From Myxococcales bacterium (GTDB lineage: Bacteria > Myxococcota > Kuafuiibacteriia > Kuafuiibacteriales > Kuafuiibacteriaceae): 56,694 bases of DNA. Under the pieces are notes generated by a model. That model made no database searches, was not told where the DNA came from, and was given only the letters and a program-made list of their open reading frames with translations. Shown in pieces: positions 54,414 through 56,694 of the stretch (within the stretch, counting starts at the first letter, position 1; each line of letters opens with the position of its first letter). The DNA lies in NCBI GenBank assembly GCA_019634385.1, contig JAHQVK010000148.1, forward strand, positions 1 through 56,694. The letters run 5' to 3'. A program made the position numbers and the translations under genes.

Positions 54414-54702
54414 TACAGCAAAACCACTTGAATTGATTCTACAAGAATCAACAAGGGGTCGCGCAGCGGGGCATAGCCCCGCGTAGAAGCAGGAACTAGC
54501 AGGCCATCGGAAAAGTGGGATGGGTGATCCGCGAAGTATCTTTTCCGTGGAACGCTCTGGATGAAGAGGGCGCATACCGGGCGTATGCAACTGATGAAAG
54601 GCGAAGCCGGTCCAGACGTTCCACGGAAAAAAGACCCGCGAAGCGCTTAACTCACTTTTCCGATGGCCTGCTAGGGTTCTCTCCAAGTGATTTCTGCTGT
54701 AT
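54414..54702 (-). mobile_element. Family A MITE, copy A14, split by a family C element
   Basis: TACAGCAAAACCACTTGAAT at the left and CCAAGTGATTTCTGCTGTA at the right are family A ends. The sequence breaks at GCAGGAA and resumes at GGTTCTCTCC after a 179-bp insertion (54496-54674). Removing it restores a normal element of about 112 bp. Confidence 0.9.
54496..54674. mobile_element. Family C MITE, copy C2, nested in A14
   Basis: 179 bp, bounded by CTAG, with perfect 22-bp inverted ends (CTAGCAGGCCATCGGAAAA and its complement). Interior hairpin GCATACCGGGCGTATGC. About 97 percent identical to C1 by eye. Confidence 0.93.
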
Positions 54703-54833
54703 AGGCTTCACCTGACGTACTTCGCTGGGGGATGAGCATGTGGGGTTGTGCTTTTACTGGACCCGAGGCGCAGAGCCGGTTCAACCCTGGTGTTTTGTGC
54801 GGTAAACAGACGCCCGCTGTCGAGGCGAGTAAC

Positions 54834-56694
54834 ATGACAAAATCAGGAAAAGTACCCGGGATATATACGTCTGTCCGACAGCTGAAACACGATCCAAATC
54901 AGACGTTCTATTCGCTATCGAATGGGCTCCAGTCGGCTGCTGCTGATGTAGGTGTTTCTCCGGAAGAAACTAGGGTGGTTGAGCAATTTATAGAGGCACT
55001 CTGTGAGCATCAGACGGTGACGGACAAAGAGTTGCTTCGGCTGTTTAGGAGGTTCCCCAGGGCGCCTGGGAAGTTGTTTCGTAAGAGCGAACTGATACGG
55101 GCTATTCGGATTTTAGGCCCAAAGCGTGGGTGGGAGGTCGATCAGCTGGTGAAGCGTCTCCGAATGAAGCCAGTGCGCTCCCAAAGTGGTGTGTTACCGG
55201 TAACCGTGCTTACCAAGCCGTTTCCGTGTCCCGGCCAATGTGTTTTCTGTCCGAATGATGTACGGATGCCTAAGAGTTATCTTTCGAACGAACCGGGAGC
55301 TTTGCGAGCAGCAATGTTTAGGTTTGATCCTTATGCCCAGGTTACCGGGCGACTGTATGCTCTGGCGCATAATGGACATGTTGTCGACAAGGTGGAACTG
55401 ATTATTCTTGGTGGTACCTGGACTCATTATCCGGAAAGCTATCGTTTGGGGTTTGTTCAGAAGTGTTTTGAGGCCATGAATCATTTTGCCTTTGACATTG
55501 ACTTGTCAAAGTTACGCCTGCCTAACGTTGACTATACTGAACTTCCCGAAAGTGTTTGCGGGTTGGATGAGAAGACGTATAACTCATACATTCATGAGTT
55601 TTGGCGTAAGCATTCGGAAGGGCCACAAACTCCTCATTCTACTTGGCGAGAGCTGGATGCCACCTTTCGAGAGAACCAGGATGCTCAATGTCGAAATGTG
55701 GGCATGTCCATAGAGACTCGGCCCGATGAAATTTCTGTGTCCGTGGTTCAGGAACTTCGGCGTATGGGTGTAACCAAAGTTCAGATCGGTATCCAAAGCA
55801 TGAGTGACGAAGTTCTGAAAAAGAACAAGCGTGGGCATACGGTGCGTACCAGTCAACGGGCTGTAGAACTTCTCCGGTCGGCAGGGTTTAAGATTCAAGC
55901 TCACTGGATGGCCAATCTTGTGGGTGCCACTGTGGATAGCGACAAGGGGGATTATGTCCGGCTTTTTTCGGACTCATCCATTCGTCCCGATGAGCTAAAG
56001 TTGTATCCGACCAGCCTAATAGAGAGCGCAGAGCTTATGCAGTTTTATCAGCGAAAGGAGTGGCGCCCGTACAGCGATGGTGAATTGTTGGAGGTAGTAC
56101 AGTTTGGCTTGCAAAATACTCCGCGCACCTGTCGTTTGAGTCGTGTGATCCGGGATATTCCTGGTACGGATATTGTTGTGGGTAACAAAGAGCCTAACTT
56201 TAGAGAGCGGGCAGAGCGAAGCCTGCGAGATCGATCTATTCCCTTGATAGATATAAGAGCTAGAGAGATTGGTGCCGAAGCTTTGAGTGGCTCAGAGGTG
56301 TCGATCGAGGTTACAACTTACGATAGTCGAGTAGGTGATGATTTCTTTATTGAGGCACTTATGGGGGACGACCGGCTTGCTGGGTTTTGTCGACTTTTTT
56401 TTCCGAACGGAGAGCACGTACTCGTTTTCGATGAGTTGCAGGGTGCAGCGATAGTTCGAGAATTACATGTGTATGGCCGAGCTATCTCCTTGTCTGAGGT
56501 TTCTGGGCAAGGAGGAGCGCAGCACGAGGGGTTAGGCAGGAGGTTGTTGGAAGAAGCAGAGAAGATATGCCATACCCGTGGTTTTAGTACATTGGCAGTA
56601 ATATCCGCGATTGGGACTCGCCGCTATTATGAAAAGCGCGGGTTTCATGAAAAGGGATCCTATCACGTTAAACAACTAATAGCACCAAACGAAG
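54834..56694 (+). CDS. Elp3-family radical SAM/acetyltransferase (3' end at window edge)
   Basis: At least 620 codons from the ATG at 54834, open at the window end, though the last residues (RRYYEKRGF, then HVKQLIAPNE) are close to the usual C-terminus. The radical SAM cysteines are Cys132, Cys136, Cys139 in PCPGQCVFCPND; NVGMSIETRPDEIS and VTKVQIGIQSMSDEVL continue the domain. A C-terminal GNAT domain shows GLGRRLLEEAEKICHTRGF. In archaea and eukaryotes Elp3 modifies wobble uridine 34 of tRNA, and bacterial homologs are sporadic. It stands alone here without other Elongator-like genes. Confidence 0.93.
   Translation, partial: MTKSGKVPGIYTSVRQLKHDPNQTFYSLSNGLQSAAADVGVSPEETRVVEQFIEALCEHQTVTDKELLRLFRRFPRAPGKLFRKSELIRAIRILGPKRGWEVDQLVKRLRMKPVRSQSGVLPVTVLTKPFPCPGQCVFCPNDVRMPKSYLSNEPGALRAAMFRFDPYAQVTGRLYALAHNGHVVDKVELIILGGTWTHYPESYRLGFVQKCFEAMNHFAFDIDLSKLRLPNVDYTELPESVCGLDEKTYNSYIHEFWRKHSEGPQTPHSTWRELDATFRENQDAQCRNVGMSIETRPDEISVSVVQELRRMGVTKVQIGIQSMSDEVLKKNKRGHTVRTSQRAVELLRSAGFKIQAHWMANLVGATVDSDKGDYVRLFSDSSIRPDELKLYPTSLIESAELMQFYQRKEWRPYSDGELLEVVQFGLQNTPRTCRLSRVIRDIPGTDIVVGNKEPNFRERAERSLRDRSIPLIDIRAREIGAEALSGSEVSIEVTTYDSRVGDDFFIEALMGDDRLAGFCRLFFPNGEHVLVFDELQGAAIVRELHVYGRAISLSEVSGQGGAQHEGLGRRLLEEAEKICHTRGFSTLAVISAIGTRRYYEKRGFHEKGSYHVKQLIAPNE

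Noticed and set aside
1000..54702. Repeats of similar length across the window as a possible CRISPR array
   Set aside because: Copies are scattered over 55 kb in both orientations with irregular spacing, have inverted ends and target duplications, and no cas gene is near.
1..56694. Search for a full insertion sequence or transposase that could move the MITEs
   Set aside because: No frame with DDE or HUH transposase features was seen; the mover must lie outside this window.

Overview
The window looks like chromosomal DNA of a Gram-negative, free-living, polysaccharide-degrading bacterium. An outer-membrane beta-barrel, several lipoproteins, Psd, paired M16 peptidases, a Hanks-type Ser/Thr kinase with a C-terminal membrane anchor, a DUF1592/1588/1585 heme protein and a 30-heme cytochrome together suggest a deltaproteobacterial or Myxococcota-like lineage. 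That placement is inference: no rRNA or other marker is present.

Layout. Positions 1-6.6 kb: hexapeptide-repeat acyltransferase, secreted subtilase, and a catalytic/non-catalytic M16 peptidase pair. 6.7-24.2 kb: dense housekeeping block (EcsC-like, bcp, psd, TPR lipoprotein, hppA, greA, recG, ybgC, glpX, GST, nupC-type transporter, hisG-small ORF-hisH-hisF, DUF1592 lipoprotein). 25.8-30.2 kb: two-gene unit of a 30-heme c-type cytochrome translationally coupled to a probable outer-membrane beta-barrel. 30.3-47.7 kb: carbohydrate island (AmpG-like MFS, ROK regulator, lactonase-type beta-propeller, GH3 lipoprotein, GPH transporter, GH94 phosphorylase, gluconokinase, AA10 lytic polysaccharide monooxygenase). 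47.7-50.3 kb: almost gene-free and full of repeats. 50.3-56.7 kb: HisA-HisI-HisE fusion, Ser/Thr kinase with a YfiR-like membrane protein, and an Elp3-type radical SAM/acetyltransferase running off the window end.

How the genes may work together. The island reads as an oxidative cellulose pathway. The AA10 enzyme would release C1-oxidised cello-oligosaccharides, the lactonase would open the lactone, the GH3 lipoprotein would trim, and the two transporters would import. The GH94 enzyme, best read as a cellobionic acid phosphorylase, would give glucose 1-phosphate and gluconate, and the coupled gluconokinase would make 6-phosphogluconate. The 30-heme cytochrome/barrel pair next door could be an electron conduit across the envelope; a link to the AA10 enzyme is speculation.

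The intergenic spaces are packed with short non-autonomous mobile elements. Family A (about 113 bp, ends TACAGCA/TGCTGTA, three internal hairpins) often lies just after stop codons. Families B (about 180 bp), C (179 bp) and E (about 187 bp) have unrelated ends but are flanked by 4-bp YTAR-type duplications (CTAG, TTAG, TTAA), as expected of elements moved by IS5-group transposases. C is nested inside a B copy and inside an A copy, B copies abut E copies sharing a CTAG, and one A copy supplies the last codons and stop of the subtilase gene. No transposase gene is visible.
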